From Saturnia japonica (lineage: Eukaryota > Arthropoda > Insecta > Lepidoptera > Saturniidae), in contig CM065309.1 in assembly GCA_033032175.1 (NCBI GenBank), positions 10,974,001 through 11,038,000 of the forward strand: a stretch of 64,000 bases of DNA, in the 5' to 3' direction. The translations under genes were made by a program, and so were the position numbers. The notes below the pieces were generated by a model. It made no database searches. It was not told where the DNA came from and was given only the letters and a program-made list of their open reading frames with translations. Every line of letters starts with the position of its first letter. Position 1 is the first letter of the stretch. Of this stretch, positions 12,661 through 26,300 are shown in pieces.

Positions 12661-13504
12661 TATAGGTACTATATAATTGTAGATATTAAAAAGATTAGCT
12701 GGAATATATGTTTATCTTCTAAGGATCACCCACAATAAGCATTTTTATCTTTAAAACAACCGGGAGTGGTAAATGGATAGCATAAAAATCCTCTCCATCT
12801 TCTTGTAATGGTGATCGGTCAAACTCTGTTGCAATTTATTATTCTCTTATATATCCATTTATAGTTAGTATATCTATATATTTATAGTAGTATATATAGA
12901 TTACAGTATATCGATAGACTTTTTCTTGTATCTTTATTGTGACAGATTGTTAACTTCAATCGCGTAACAAGCGCTTTCAACCGCAGGCTTTATTATCAGT
13001 CGGAATCTTATTCTCTCTGGCTATTTATAGAACATGTTTTTTTATTAGAGATATTATAATCGTTCAAACAACTAAACCAAAAGTATTATACGTACAACCT
13101 ATCGTTTATTTGATTTTATAAAATAAATAATAATATAAAATAGCATTAAAAAAAATGTATACATTTGACTATAAAATATTTTCTATAGGATGACGTTCTA
13201 GTAAATAAATAATATAAATTTTGTTAAATAAATAATGTTGTATTAATTTGATCACTATTAGTTATATAATGGATAACACAGTGCTTATGACAAAGAACTG
13301 GAATAATAATGGTTAATGATTTTGTGGTATAATTTTTAATAAATATAAAAATGACTTTTAATGTGTCCAAGACTTATTCATTACGTTAAATGTAAGTCGA
13401 TAAGAAATTTAAGAGCGAGCAGGCCGAAACAAGCGAGAGTACAGTTAGCGTGGCTCGTGATGAGGTGACGCTCGCGCACCGGCCGCTGACGCCGCTCCTC
13501 GCCA

Positions 13505-14392
13505 ATGATGGTGGAGACGCACCGAGCGCCGCCACCCAGATGTGCGCGTGCGGCCGAGCTTCGTGCCAAACCCGTCTCAGCTTCCGCACCACCCTCGCTC
13601 TCTGGCAGTGGAACAATGATGCATCTCCGACGCCGTAGACATAAAACTGTACATTTTGGTGATAATCTGCTTATGCAAGTTTGCGCTGATCGAGCACATT
13701 TAGCCGCATTAGGAGCGCGCATACCTGATATATCATTTTGCCACAAAGCTCATACGGGACTTAGAAAAGGAGATGCACATTTCTGCTGCGTTGCGCACCA
13801 CTGCTGTCTGGCCGCGGGAGTGCTAGCACCATTGAAGTCAAAAGCTCGACCCAAAGCACGTAGAGAACGCAGCGGTGATTCACACTCTAGTGGCGGAGAG
13901 ACTGCAGACAAAGGAGAGAGTGAGAGTAACCCAGAGCTTATTAAGCCAATACGAAAATTAAAGCACCATCATCATCATCATCACCATCACAAAATTCACA
14001 GTTGCCCTTACCACAACGTAGTTGCACAGCGTGAAGAGGAGCCTGGAGAGAAGACAATAGTCCAAAAAAAAACTATTTCACCTTATCTTTATATTCATAG
14101 TAAATTAGAACCTAATGTGCAGCAACTCTTCAGTTTCATAGAAAGCGTTTTAAGTGCATGGGCAGCTGAGGACGGACTCACGAGCACTGGAGAATACTCG
14201 GAGCCCGATGAACGCATGGTGCGTAGACGAAAACTTAACAAATATAAGAAACGTACTGATATACTCAATATACGTCGAATTGTCTACGATGTGTCTATTT
14301 TACGTGGAACGAAATTGCTAGGCAATGTAAGGTTTCGTCATTATCATTGGAAAGGAACTGCTCAAACGTGCAATGAAACATTTTTAAGAAAG
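13505..14392 (+). CDS. sif: sif coding exon 1 (N-terminal region)
   Basis: Codes for residues 1-296. The first ATG lies 15 bases after an in-frame TGA (13487-13489); a second ATG pair at 13616-13621 ([17 protein letters not shown]) is an alternative start. A good splice acceptor (pyrimidine tract ending CAG at 13606-13608) sits just before that second pair, so the first 35 codons may be 5' UTR or replaced in other isoforms. The protein is basic and Cys/His-rich ([10 protein letters not shown]), has a run of nine His at residues 154-162, and ends in a conserved-looking block ([18 protein letters not shown], then [20 protein letters not shown]). I recognise no catalytic domain. The donor is AAG|gtgagt, phase 0. 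Confidence 0.85.
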
Positions 14393-17300
14393 GTGAGTTA
14401 ATGTACGTAATTATTTGTTTTTAGTTTATATTTATTAGGCACGTTATTTATTAATGTCATCGGTATAAATAACTTTGGATCTCATTAAAAATATAGGTAC
14501 CTTTATATGAAATTGACCTACTTAACATAATTGTTAAGTTTCTATCATAGTTATTATTCTTATAATAATATTATAGAAAATAAAGGCAAGACAAAAAACC
14601 TTAGGGAAATTGCTAGGTATCTTTTGACCTTATTTTAGATTTTCCCTGTGGAAGCTGCAATTTCCTTTTTACTAATGAGTTTTTATTTTCATAGTTTTGA
14701 AATATACTACGTAGATGTTTACTTTCAGTTTATATCAACTACATATCTAACTAGTCTGAATGTTTTAAATAGCAGTTCTCTGAACGTAGCCTTTAATTTT
14801 TGTTATACTATTTCCATTTCTTTATTTTCTCGATAACAGTTCTAGTTTGATAGTTGTAGTATTGTGATCAAATAAGTAATAACCATCGAGTGACAGTGAT
14901 GATTCATTAGATTTTGATTAAAATAAATAAATAAAAATTACTTGTCGTTATAATTATTTCGTTTCATTGTCGAGTACCTACCTATACCTACTTATTTTAC
15001 AACAGCTTCGAAAATTTTGAAGAAGTTGGCATTATCAATCAAGAATTAATACGTGTAACATCTTGTAATGAAATATAATATTAGTTAATATATTTGTACA
15101 AAAGTATCCGGCAGTAGTTTCTTACATTTTGTAAAAAAATATCGAGTCTGTTATCGTGTTACGTTAACGTGTTAGGGCTTCTGCTATTTTGAAATGTTTT
15201 TACATAGATTTTAACGATATTTTTAAATGCTCAAAATAATTAAAAATATCTATTCGATCCACATTTTCTACGATAGATATCTTTATTTGGTGTTTGCGCT
15301 ATCAAGATTTTTATTAAATTACACTAAACAGACATACTTATAAAAATAAAGTTATTAGGTAAAATTAGCTTTTCGTAAAGGACAGTTAACGTTTTTAAAA
15401 TGATTTTAGTTGCGTATTCTAAAAGCTTATACCGATCAAATACCGTAAGGTGAGATTGAGGTGATGGGAGGATTTTATTTTTCTGTATACTTTATACACG
15501 AAATATACCACGCGGACGAAGTCGGGGGAACAGCTAGTATCATCTAATTTAAAAATTTAATCCAAATCTTTAGACCCATTCCAATGAAAGCACGTATACA
15601 TACTATCAGATACTTCGCGTACAATTTCTTAAGGCTTGGATAAATTTTTTATCAGTCCTAAATATTAGAAAAATATTGGCTAGTAAATTGCATGATCAAA
15701 TTTTAATTAAACTCATTACGGTATTGATTAAATGAACTATAAGTTGAATGGTCACGAAACTATTAATAATTCCTGTTAATTTAAAATGTTAATTGGATTT
15801 TCATGGAATTGGTTTACGTAAAAAAATTCATTTGAGTTTCAGATTAAATTTTAACGTAGAGAAAACCCTTCCAGAGTGGAGCCAGTAGTTATGTGACACC
15901 ACGTCGTCGCAAAAGCAGAGCGTTGACGATAATGACCCCTCACAGTCGAGCATGGCTTTCACCATACTTGGCTGTGAGAAGTCCCCTCCTACCACTGTGG
16001 CCAGAGTACGGCGATGTCTCTCTGAAGCAAACATACCCGGATAGCACCTGCACCAGTCAACTTTTCCCTTTTGCAAATATTTTCAAGGACCGGGTGAACG
16101 GCGTTTATGGTATAACGACCGTAGCGCGCATCCGCCAGGTCCTCCCTCATCGCTGCAGAACGTTTTCCTTTATACTTCACCTTCATCAGCCTATCTCTTC
16201 GGGAGACCCACTTTCTTTCCTCGCTGCCGTTTGCCTATACACGGCGGCAAGCACCTCCGCCTCTAGCGCCCACGGCGGGGAACCGGCGAGCACACGGGCC
16301 GCCACTTTGGAAACCGACCGGTATTCACGGACCACCATCAGTGTCACAACCCGCTGCGCTGCACGCAGTACTCGTTTGTTCAGAATGTTAAGGGCGTCCA
16401 CCCAGCTGGGTGCCGTCTAGACGCCCATGCTCCTCATGACCCCCGGAAATAGTCGTCGGCAGCTCGCACCCGGTCCTCCCAAATTCAGGAGAAGCCGACC
16501 GAAAGCCTCCACCACTTCCACTACCCACGTTCCGAGGCCCTTGAAGTGGGACTCGAACCGCCACCTCCCGTCCAGGATGCGGCCCTGGTAATTCATCTGG
16601 GCCCCAACTCGAACCTTGAACCCATCGACGATAATTTAGGTCTCAGAGGGCAGTGCGTACCGAGACCCATGGAATAATAAGGTTTCGGTTTCCTCGACCA
16701 CCAACCTGAAACCAAATAACTCTACGCGCCTGACCAAGAGGGTTGTACCCTCCGTGGCCCCCCGACCCATCTTCCCTTGGTTCAGCCTGGCAGGGGAAGG
16801 TAGAGAAAGAATCCACCCCGTCCACCGCCCATCCGGCGTTGGGTTTTTATAGAGGTTTTCTCCTCTGCCTCTGACATCGTGGTTTGGCATATCGCGGGGG
16901 GAAGGAGGTGAATGAACGTACCTCCTCCCCTGCTAGTCCGGCTATGATTTTTTCTAACCCAGCCACATCTTCCTTTAGTTGATCATCTAACTCAGCGATT
17001 TGATCAAATCTCAGGGTTTATCATCTCCCTTTGGAGACCGTTTTCATTAATGTGATGATGACAAATATATTTATAGTGAATAGATGTTATAATTAGGGGA
17101 TACATAGTGGTGACGAATATAAACTTTGGTGACTGAAAATATTTGTTATTATGTTGACTATTGTCATCATTCTTTGACTATAATATATTCTCTACCAAGT
17201 GCTGCAATACAGTCATTTTTCTGTACCTGTATATAAAAATATAATTTTTTTTGTTGGTGAATAGTGTAGGCGAAGGTACAGCAACGTCAAGGGCCATTGA

Positions 17301-20300
17301 GCCGAGAGTGTGCCACCGTGGCTCGGTCCGCGTGTGCCTCAAAGCAACTCTTTTCTTTTTAGATTCTAACAGGACCAAAAGCCTAAGAGACACGCATGCT
17401 GAATTACATCTATTTTGTTAATTTGATAAATACTTATATTTTAATGTATGTAACGCTGAATGGGTTCCATTTATTATGATGACTTTAAAATAAAATGAGT
17501 GATTGGAATTTTTGTCGAGATATTGATGTGCTGATTTTTATTTTTAACTGACTTCAAAAAAGTAGAAGTTTCTCAATTCGATTGTATATTTTTTATTCAT
17601 GTTCATTCATAACTTTTTTGTTTATGAACCGATTTAGATTATTCTTTCTTTGTTGGAAAGGGGGTACCTCAAGGGTGGTCTTATTTTAATTTCACTAGCA
17701 TTGTACCTTCGACTTTGAAGATACACCAGGGATCTCCTCAAAATCATTGTGTTGGTTTAACATAAGCTTATGTTATTTGGCCCTATAAAACGTAATTTTG
17801 TTTTTTTTTTTTCGTTACATTACGTGACAAGTTGATTATAAATAATAACTAGGAATATGCATTTTAAGTTACCACAAAAACTCCTTGAACAGTTTTAAGA
17901 CGAAAGCCGCCATCTATTTAGATGTATGTTTAAAGATTACAAGAATGATATATATAAATAAATTTTGCGGATTTCCATTGTGCACACATCACACAAAAAA
18001 ACTGGATAGATTTTAATATATTTATTTTCTCTTTAATACTTCGTTTATATTTAAAAAAAAAATACATTATCTTCATTCCATAAAATATTTGTAAAGTTTT
18101 TAAGAAGCTACGATTTTTATAAGCACCACGCGTTTACCGATATGCATAAAAAGAAGACATTATTAATATAATAATCACTGCAGAAGAAGTTGCGGTTATC
18201 AGCTAGTTAAATATATTTTCTATTCACTTGAAGTTGAAGTTAGCATGAACACACGTTTCCATTAAATAAAAAGAAAAAAAAAACAATTATTAATTTCTAG
18301 AGTAGTATCCATATATTTTTTTATTAAAATCCAGCACACCAAATACTTCTCGTAATAATACCTCATCTGTAAATGTTTCACTACTATGCAGAGTCGTAAT
18401 CCCGAGGGAACATACGGCCTTAATTATCAAGCCAGTCCACAAAGTATTGATGATTTAAAACGCAACGAAATCTATAGTTTATTTTTTCATTACACGGTGA
18501 TACTATGTTCATATATATTTGTCAAGAATTCATGTTTCTTTACAACAGTTTACTTCAGCATCATTCGATAATATTATAAGTAATTTAACTGAAAATAGCG
18601 AAGATACTTGAGTTAAAAAAAAATGTACTTGCCAAGACTTGGAATTACGATCGTCAGCTAAATAATCTCTCGATTTTAAATGAATCGATTTTTGAGATAT
18701 TCAATTTTGGTGTCTCTTGTACGTTGGTAAATAAAATGTAACAATAATTTTTATGAATAAATATTCTATGTACAGTATAAATGAAAATGCATATTAAGAA
18801 ATGAAACGGTTTCATTTTACACTTGTTCGTGTACTTTCCGTGTACCCTAGCTACACAACGCAAAGGCAAGGTAACAATTCAAGAGGTGGAAATGAGGACG
18901 CTTAACGGGGAAAACTGCATTACAGTGTTATATAAAGAAGTAGCTACCTAAAGCTTAATTAATATCATGCGTCTTCAACAGAGTAAGACTTATTTTATTA
19001 TATTCATAAAGTATATCTGAGAAAAATATATGAATAATCTTATATTATATTATAATAATATATTTTATTAAAGCATATCATACTCGGGGTATTGTTGTTA
19101 CCAATTATCATAGAATAAACAAGTAAAAATTAGATAAAAATTTAGTCATATTGGTAATATAACAAGTTTCAGTTTTTGAAATAAAACTTCTTTAGGTGCG
19201 ACTGATCTGTTTCGGATGGAAATAACGTTGAGTAAAATCTATAGTTAAATTTGTTTCTGTTTATTTTTATATTATATAATATAAGTAATAAATTTATTAA
19301 TAAATAAATAATAACTATATTGTATCATATTACAAACTATATTAAGATAATTTAAATTAATTGCATTGCTTAGTGTAAATTATGTTATCAATATTTACCT
19401 CTAAATTATAACATATTTTTTAATTTGTAGTATATTCTGAATATCTAATACAAAATCAAAGATGTTTAACTTCGAACGCGCGTACGTGTTATACGCACAT
19501 TTTTTTTAATCCATAGGACTATTTTAAAGGAAAGTGTTTAAGCCACGATGCGCAACTAAAAGTAGATGGAAATTTTATGACTAAAATTATTTATTTTTCA
19601 TTGTTTAGATATCTGATGATGATCGGATGTCGTTGACGACTGCAGTGTCAGACGAAGACGACCCTGGCGAAAGCGCTATGAATTCACCTTACAAGGGCAA
19701 GCAGACGGGCGCCGCAGCGGCTTCTTTCAACTGTACTGGTGCTGTTAGGAAGGCTGGGTAAGAAAAATGTTACCTCCTTAAAATCACTGAGACGCCCAAC
19801 CCAACCTCACCTGCACATTGTGCACCCTGCTAAGCAACGAACGAGGAAATGGCGATAGTGGGGTGGTAGGGCTGTTTTGTCCAACTGGGTTGCGACCACC
19901 ATGTGTGTAGTGGAAAGTCCATCAGAAAGACTCGCTTTTGCGTGTCGTGTTTCGGGATCAGCCTGTGCATATCCAGTTAAATTAATGCAGGCCAGCATGA
20001 CAGCGGCGACTTTCGATCTCTTGGTAGTCCAAGTCCAAGTCCAGTGTTGCCACCCGGCTTGATTGCGAAGTATACACCGGCTTGAACGCGACACACTTGA
20101 GCGTCGAGTATGGCGTGTGTTACACCGGTATATAGTGGTTCTTATCCAGTTGGGCACAATTGCCGTGTTTTCCACCCAGCAGCCTGTGTTTTCATATCCT
20201 TCACGTAATGTGTTGATTAGTTATTTCCTAGTTATGTAATTCCAGAAATAAATGTAACGAGTTCTTACTTTTTGCAATTTTAACAAAAGATATAAAGTTT

Positions 20301-23300
20301 CAATTAGTTACTCGGTCGGTAAATGGATGATCTAAAACCAATCTCCTGATCACCGATCACCTGATATCTTATATAATAATATTAGAGAAAATATTATCGA
20401 GTTATACAACACAAACTCGTAAACATGATTTGAAATTTAAGTTATTATTATGATATGCCAATTCTGCCAATTGACGACTGAACCAAACATTCAGGTATAT
20501 TTAAATTACCTAATGGACCACAATGAAAAGTGTTTCGAAACTAATATTGTCAAGCGAAACTCATAAACCTTTAACTTGAGTCGTGACATTAGGTCCTAGA
20601 ACATTAAATTAAGGAATAATATTAACTATAAATAAATGAATCCTTGAAATTCTTACTTTTAAAACGTTCTCATATATGAATATATAATATAATATGATTT
20701 GATCAAAAAATCCAATTTAATTTTTTAAGCAACCAATAACCAATTTAAAATTTTGATTAGCCTACTTGAAACTTTAGTTGAAGATCATGCAATGGGCTAA
20801 TATTACAAAAAGCAACACGAAATTTTTTTATTTAAAAAAGTAATAGTATTAGGGATACAAGTATATAGTCCTTTTATTTAATTAATAATTCAGTATAATA
20901 ATTATTTTTTTCTATTTAATTTGGGTAAGATCCGATGGGGCCGACATACATAAGCTATAAAAGCCCCCTTAAATAAAGAGCAAAGACAAGTCCGGTGAAG
21001 CTGTAAAAGCCGCAGCGGCTTAAGGACCCCTAAGGCTAACAGTGTAGTCAGATCTAAAAAAAAAAAATCAACGAAATATAAATGTAATCATCCTACATTC
21101 ACTTACTACGAGATAAATTACAAAAACTGTTATAAGTAATTATTGATGTTGTGTGATAAACATCATTCCATATTTTAAATCACAATTACTGGTACAACCA
21201 CGAAATCACATTAAATCCTCATTCCCGTTTCATTTATATCCGGATTTAACAGTGGATTGTGCGTATACATATATCCCACCACGTACTGGTTGGTACACAT
21301 GATGCATGATTAGGTAAACACTTCGCCTAACGTTTATTTAGATTCAATTAAATTTTTCAATCATATCGAATAAATAAGATTTCTTAATCTTCAAGTATTA
21401 TAATTTAGATAAAGGAAAGCGATATTTAAGCGATTTCATAATTAACTACAATACTCTTTTTTTGTTTCTTTTGTATTAACTATAATTATGTATAATTTAA
21501 CTGATAAATATATGTAACTTCCCATTAATTATTAATGACATATTTATTAATTAACGCAAATTAACCTACCTATACGTTCACCTTGTTAAATAAAAAACAA
21601 GGATACGGCGGTAATAGGTCAGTAGATTGGGCCCTAAAATGTTGAAAATCTGCCATGGGGACACTACGGTGAGATCCGTCAGTGTCTATTTAAGCAATAA
21701 AAGTTTTGTTCGTGGTATTTATAGACTGTGGTCTATGGTATATAGGTAAATTATAGGACGGCCGCTGTCGATTGATCCGCTTTTGGCGATTGTCGTTACT
21801 TTTGCATTGTATATTTTAGTTACCATTGTGTCTTTTGTTGAGCAAATTTGTGTTACATACCACAACATTTAAAAAATAGTTTTAACGAAAAGTTGGTGAA
21901 CAATTGATACAAAAATTTCTTTGCTACTTCTGCTTAGCGAGTTTTTAGGACTTTCTAAAACAAATAATCATTATTATATGTTAATGTGAACCTGAAAATG
22001 TTAAAATTTGAAAGTAATATTGTAAAAATAAAAATTTGTAGGTTAATAATAAACGACAAAAGAGATCCGGACAAGCCCGTATATCCGATCGTTATTAATT
22101 AACTTAACTTTAAAATATATTGCAGATGAGTGTGACATTCTTGAATCAATTATTTACTTTGATTTCCGCAAAGTAACACTTTCTCCAGTCAAATAGAAAT
22201 ATATAATATCTCAAAATTTTATTTTCAAACCACGCGGTGGCAAGCAAGCATGTGATCCGCTTGATTGTAAGCAATCGCCGCAGTCTATGAACTCTTGCAA
22301 TACCGTAAGCATCACGTGCGCATGGCAAACCCATTCAAAACTTTTTCACTCCCTTCTTGAGGAACTGTATATTGTAATCCAATGGAATATCTGAACAGGG
22401 AGCTTATTCTACGTCCGGAGCATTCGCGGCAGGAAACTCCTCTGAAACCGAACTGTCCGCGGCCATTTAAGCTCCATAGTGTGGGGATGAACTCCCTGGC
22501 GATAGCGGGTGGTGGAATGGTAGAAAGTAACCACTGGCATCATACCAAACAATTCCTCGGGACACAGCCCATTGTACAAACGATACAACACACACAAGAA
22601 GGTTAAGTCTCTACTTAGACTATAAGACTTAATTTATAATATAGCTAAACATAAACGAAACAATATAAACATGAAACAATTATAGTTTTCGAATTTACTT
22701 AAAAACTTGTTAACAGTTGTGCGTTGATTATAAAGTAGGAACGAACGTCCAAGTATACAGAAAGTTTTCTTCCTTGCAAGTGAAGTTTTAATAAATGTAA
22801 GAAAACACGACTAAAGAAAATAAAAGTGTACGCTACCTATCCTTTAGCGTAGTTTGTATTAGAAAAAGCCTACGGCATCCTTTATGTTCCTTGAGGGTAC
22901 AATTTCTCTTCCATGAATCCTAAATGACCGGAGGGAAATCTTACCCATGACCTATTCAACGTCTTTGTAAAAAAGTACGGTGAACCTGACAAGACGGAAA
23001 TACTTCACTTGAATGATGTTTCATAATGTTATTTGATGATGCTGTATTATTAGTTTTAATTAGGTTAGTTAAGTTTTCAGTTATAGATAAACAAGTATAT
23101 TATTTTTTTTAAACTTCTTAATTAAAATACTTTTTCTTCTTTTAATACTTTAACTTCCACTTTCAGTACTGTAAATTACAATTTTAAAATAAAACGGATA
23201 TCTTAAATCTTATTATGAAACGGCAAAGGACTCTAGGAATAATTACATTTATACGATATAAAATTCACTCATTTATTCCACCAAATTTGTAACAAATACG

Positions 23301-26300
23301 TAACGTGTTTTTCACGAAGTACTGGCAGAAAGAACACTTTTGTAATTAATAAACTTTTTAATCGTCTTCCCAACTTCGCACATGTCTTGACACTCTACCT
23401 AATCGCTATTTTACTGCAAACTCTCATACTTACATCGCTTCCCTCTATTTATTTTACCCCCGCTAACAGACTATTATTTTTTGTAACAAAAACATAATCC
23501 TACATAATTTGTGCAGGTATATTACGTAATTATAAGTTATTTCAATAAATAACACGCACACTAATCTTGTCCAGTTAGGTCTAATCAGGAAGATCCAAAG
23601 AAAACTTTTTAATAGGGGACACACAGATTTAAGAAAAAGGTTAAATCTGTGAACTGACAATAAATATATTTTCCTAAAAGTCTATTGAATATTTAGAACT
23701 GACATTTAAATGACACTCAGTGATACACTAGTGACGTTAAATATTTCAGTTTTTGATCAATAATAATATCACGCCTGTGATACCGCCAAAAATAGTTGAA
23801 TTCGTCAATTGGTGGAAGAGGTGAATTATTTATTTCGATAACTATTTAGAAAGTAAACAATAATGAAGAAAGTATTGACGATTATCTTCAAATTAATTAA
23901 AAAAAATAAAACTAATTTTTATATATGTATATATAAACAGTGCTTGATTCTATCAGGAATGTAAATTGGTATAAAAAGGATAGAATTTATTTTGTTTACT
24001 AATATTTAGTGTATTTATCCTCATTTAATGCATTATATTGTACATGATTTTATTGGTTTTTTGTTCAGATGTACAATAATTATAAGTACTCGTACTTAAA
24101 TAGATATTTTATTTCCATATGCAACAAATAAGAAAGCCAAACAAATATTGAAAATATTAAAAAAAAATCCTTACCTATACTACCGCTTTTTTACAGACTT
24201 CATTAAATCGTTTCTTATGTCGATGGCTTGCATTTTTAATCTATATGCAATATGTATGACACATAGTACAAAGACATGTTTTTTGACAAAGTTGGCTAGA
24301 ATCTGGCGCTATTTCTTAATATAAAAACAAGCCTAAAATCTACAAGTGGAATGTGTAGAAATAAAGTAAATTGCTATAATGCGAGATTGTTCAGGACCAC
24401 GTGTCCAAATCTTTTAAATAGTAGTAATATCTTCAGCATAACAAAAAGATATGGTAAAAAGCATACTGGTTAAAAGTGGTTCGTCAATTTCAACAGTATT
24501 TCGTGTGAGAACAGATTTCAAAATATCTAAGGATAGAACAAAGCAATTGAATCCAACGCCAGTAAATGTAATTATATGGGCCATGGAAATCTTAGGTAGG
24601 CGTAAATATGGAGTTCCCATACACAAAATAAGATCTCTAATAAAAAAGAATTTTATTCTGCCGTGCAAGAAAAAAGATGTTGATAAGAAGATTGATTTGG
24701 CAGTTTTGTTTGCAGTTTATTTCGGAATTCTCAGTGAATCGAAAAGCTTATATTACCTGAAAAATCCACACCCTGTCAAAAGCGTGAGATTCCAGTAAAT
24801 AATAAATAATTGAAATGTTTAGTAGGTACCATAAAAAATGTAATAAAGGATTTAACCATTTTCATTGTATGGACTTTTATTTTATATATTAATAGCGGAC
24901 CCAGGAAGTCTTTGTCCTACTGTTTTCAATAGTGGCGACCACAGCGTCATCTACCCCGATATTTTTCCTAAAAACTTTTCCAGGATCATAACGAATAAAA
25001 GAAAATAAATGTTATGCATATCCATCGTTGGAATCGTGAGTTATGGTCTTGGGTTCATAAAAAAACCCCATCGATATAAGTTTATATTATTAAATCTATG
25101 AAAAATCCTATAGAAACAAACAATTTCAGTGTTTCCAAAAATTTCGGGTAGTTTCTTAAACTCTTTAAAATTTTTGTTCAGACTATTACTAACATTTTAA
25201 AAACAGAATTAGCCAAATCGGTTCAACCATTTTCTAGTGATGCGCTTACCGACTAACAGCATTTCATTTTTATTTATTTAGTTGTTTATTTTTTGGGGTT
25301 AACCAGATTTTTTATAGTAGCAGGGCAAAGTTACTGCACCACAGCGGATGGTAAGCACACTATAATCCAAAAACAACGGTGACCACCAAGAGATCTGCTG
25401 CCTGTAAGCTTCTCGGCAGCTTGATATATAATCTGACTGATTTCGAAACGCAACAAACCAAAAGATAATAACTGTTAAGAGCTTATAACTTATGCATGGT
25501 GGTTGCGAACAACTTGAGTACAGATACCTACCACCCCGCAACTTGGTTTAGTTATTTTAACCAAATAACAGTTTTTACTAATCACAAATTCAATCATACT
25601 ACATTCACAAAATAGTAACTATATAATCCAATGACCAGGAACAATTTAGAATTGAACAAATGAAGTACGTAACATATCATCTCGGTGGTCCTGTAAATCC
25701 AGCTAGCTTGAAATCTTTAATTTCAAAGGAATTAATTAAAGTACCTATTCTCATTTAAAAGTACAATTGTATGATAACTAACAAAAAGTAGTAAATATTT
25801 AATATTAACATCACAAACTTTAAAAAAACTACAGAGGTGCTAATGTCTCAACATTAGGTAGCAATTTTAATATAATTACAAAATAAAATAAATAATACAT
25901 TAACGGTTTACGATTAAAGTTCTTTTTTAAAATAAAGTAAACAATAATTTCGTCATCCACTGACCTATATAGAAGTTCCAGAACATGATACTAAATAGTT
26001 TAACGTTTAAAAACTTTATATTCCACGTCTGTCCAAAGTGTATTGTTATACACGTATAGGTACAGAATGTTAGAGTGCCTAAAATTCCAGTTCAAGATTC
26101 TTCACCAGTGTTTGGATTACGATAATTATTACAGAAAATTAAATGAAATAACTACAATTTAAAAACTACAGTAAATTTCGAGCATTCTCATTATATTTTA
26201 TCAATGAAATGGTATTGTTCATAGGTTCTTGAGTGTGAAAAAGTGGTTGTTACGCAAGAAGCATCAGATCGAGTTGGCTCGGAAACGGGGCTGGAAGGGA

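Larger units (their letters stand above)
9155..13504 (+). other. non-coding stretch / probable first intron of the alternative sif transcript
   Basis: AT-rich. It holds a degenerate tandem duplication (9971-10222), a LINE 3'-end fragment (10650-10720), a dispersed repeat (12066-12310) and a transposon-type motif (12485-12660). No exon was recognised between 9155 and 13504. Confidence 0.5.
14393..19608 (+). other. sif intron 1
   Basis: A 5.2 kb intron. Besides AT-rich DNA it holds a Helitron-like end (15447-15541), an R1-clade LINE remnant (15830-17035), a repeat fragment (17530-17760) and a SINE fragment (18398-18470). 17265-17395 is moderately GC-rich with no reading frame of note. No unassigned exon was recognised. 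Confidence 0.7.
19758..26224 (+). other. sif intron 2
   Basis: A 6.5 kb intron. It holds a repeat (19770-20180), a moderately GC-rich stretch with no gene (20930-21060), a MITE arm (21910-22022), a LINE remnant (22150-22605), the nested H15-like gene (24451-24798) and two repeats (24895-25140, 25290-25545). Confidence 0.7.

Noticed and set aside
13381..13746. Minus-strand 121-codon frame opposite sif exon 1
   Set aside because: Shadow of GC-rich coding DNA on the other strand; no start context or domain.
15893..16420. Plus-strand 175-codon frame
   Set aside because: Lies antisense to the R1-clade LINE remnant; the minus strand carries the recognisable protein motifs.
24414..24668. Minus-strand 84-codon frame opposite the H15-like gene
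   Set aside because: Antisense shadow; the plus strand has start, stop, poly(A) signal and a domain pattern.
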